This document shows, one piece after another, positions 32,242 through 32,718 of a stretch of 32,718 nucleotides of DNA. Position 1 is the stretch's first letter. The number at the start of each line of letters is the position of its first letter. The translations under genes and the position numbers were made by a program. The stretch is taken from contig JAJPHK010000166.1 of NCBI GenBank assembly GCA_021325315.1, positions 1 to 32,718 on the forward strand. Reading direction: 5' to 3'. The DNA is from Alphaproteobacteria bacterium. GTDB lineage: Bacteria; Pseudomonadota; Alphaproteobacteria; Rhizobiales; Xanthobacteraceae. The notes beneath the pieces were generated by a model. That model was not told the origin of the DNA and made no database searches. It saw nothing but the letters and a program-made list of their open reading frames with translations.

Positions 32242-32493
32242 ATGTCCGAGACAGCGAGCCGACGCCGCGGCGTGAACTGGATCAACCTCAGCACGGTCGT
32301 CAGCGCGGCGATTTTGATCGGAACGGAGATCATCGGCGCCGGATTCGCCGCCGGCTGGGCGATCGCGGGCCTCTTCGGGCTCGGCGACATCGGCGCCTAC
32401 GTGCTGCAGACACTCTTCGGCTTGCTCGCCTGCTACATCATTTTCAATTTTGTCCGCCGCGCGGCGAAGATCGAACCATTTTTTGTCGGCTAG
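32242..32493 (+). CDS. small two-helix membrane protein, unknown function
   Basis: This 83-residue protein has a basic N-terminus (SETASRRRG) and two hydrophobic stretches: LSTVVSAAILIGTEIIGAGFAAGWAIAGLFG (about 17-47) and YVLQTLFGLLACYIIFNFV (about 53-71). A basic cytoplasmic end, RRAAKIEPFF, follows. ATG 32242 has GGGAG 8 bases upstream; the frame is open to 32152 but that part lacks hydrophobic or family character. I recall short proteins of this shape with a GLFGLGDIGA centre in other Rhizobiales, but no function is known to me. It is divergent from the GGT-family gene over 144 bases. Confidence 0.72.
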   Translation: MSETASRRRGVNWINLSTVVSAAILIGTEIIGAGFAAGWAIAGLFGLGDIGAYVLQTLFGLLACYIIFNFVRRAAKIEPFFVG

Positions 32494-32718
32494 AGCGTCG
32501 CGTGCAGCGCGCAGCGCGAGATTAACTTCCGATTCATTTCTGCTTCGCGCGCGCGATTCAAAATTTTTTGGGTGCGTCAAGCAATTTTCCCTTGCATATG
32601 AAAGTTTTTTCCCATACATGCGGAATTGCCCAATTTCGCACGTGCCTGTTGTCGCGTGCCGGTCGGCAGAAGTCCGGACAAGAGGCCGGAAAGCTGTCGG
32701 GGCAGACCGGTAGCCGGA
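32494..32718. other. A/T-richer end region without a supportable gene
   Basis: The 225 bases to the window end contain an A/T-rich patch (about 32561-32620) with runs of T, which stands out from the surrounding sequence and may be the promoter region of a gene beyond the edge. A weak pair, TTGCAT (32593-32598) with TACATG 17 bases on, is the best promoter-like match. Open frames here overlap in several directions and have no family likeness. Confidence 0.3.

Noticed and set aside
32450-32713. An 87-codon plus-strand open frame at the right end
   Set aside because: It overlaps the small membrane protein out of frame, runs through A/T-rich non-coding sequence and has no ribosome site.

Overview
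The window is a chromosomal segment of an alphaproteobacterium, most likely a member of the Hyphomicrobiales (Rhizobiales) near the Xanthobacteraceae/Bradyrhizobiaceae. The pointers are high G+C, dense coding, a bradyrhizobial-type small heat shock protein with a ROSE-like leader, a DUF459 SGNH-fold protein, NicO/DUF1007 neighbours, a single-chain indolepyruvate ferredoxin oxidoreductase, and short intergenic palindromes of the kind common in this order. This placement rests on recognition of families, not on a search. I see no rRNA, tRNA, CRISPR array, insertion sequence or prophage gene.

Layout, left to right. 1-2273: a small heat shock protein gene (hsp20) lies between two minus-strand secreted proteins that share one short domain. 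The hsp20 leader carries a very good RpoH-type promoter followed by three hairpins, the last of which hides the ribosome binding site. 2728-8882: gltBD encodes the two subunits of NADPH glutamate synthase. 8956-13216: a minus-strand envelope group comprises an outer-membrane barrel, a lytic transglycosylase with a peptidoglycan-binding domain, and a DUF459 SGNH-like protein. 13344-15403: kdsD (KDO precursor synthesis) converges on hemH (ferrochelatase). 15404-15705: a gene-free stretch is filled with nested palindromic repeats.

15706-28491 is the most coherent block: nine minus-strand genes, read from the right as indolepyruvate ferredoxin oxidoreductase, a Crp/Fnr regulator, a FadD-like acyl-CoA ligase, livG, livH, livM, a periplasmic binding protein, livF, and a PaaK-like adenylate-forming enzyme with an abnormal P-loop. 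My inference is that the locus takes up and degrades aromatic amino acids or related aryl/branched acids: 2-oxo acid decarboxylation to an acyl-CoA, CoA activation of free acids, and ABC uptake. Expression seems tuned within the operon. The binding protein has an ATG start, a strong ribosome binding site and hairpins on both sides, whereas LivF, LivM and LivH begin with TTG, TTG and GTG.

28670-32493: a NicO-type nickel/cobalt permease and its DUF1007 periplasmic partner are followed by a gamma-glutamyltransferase-family hydrolase and a divergent small membrane protein. The permease gene carries an intergenic-type palindromic repeat inside its first 27 codons. The last 225 bases hold no gene I can support.
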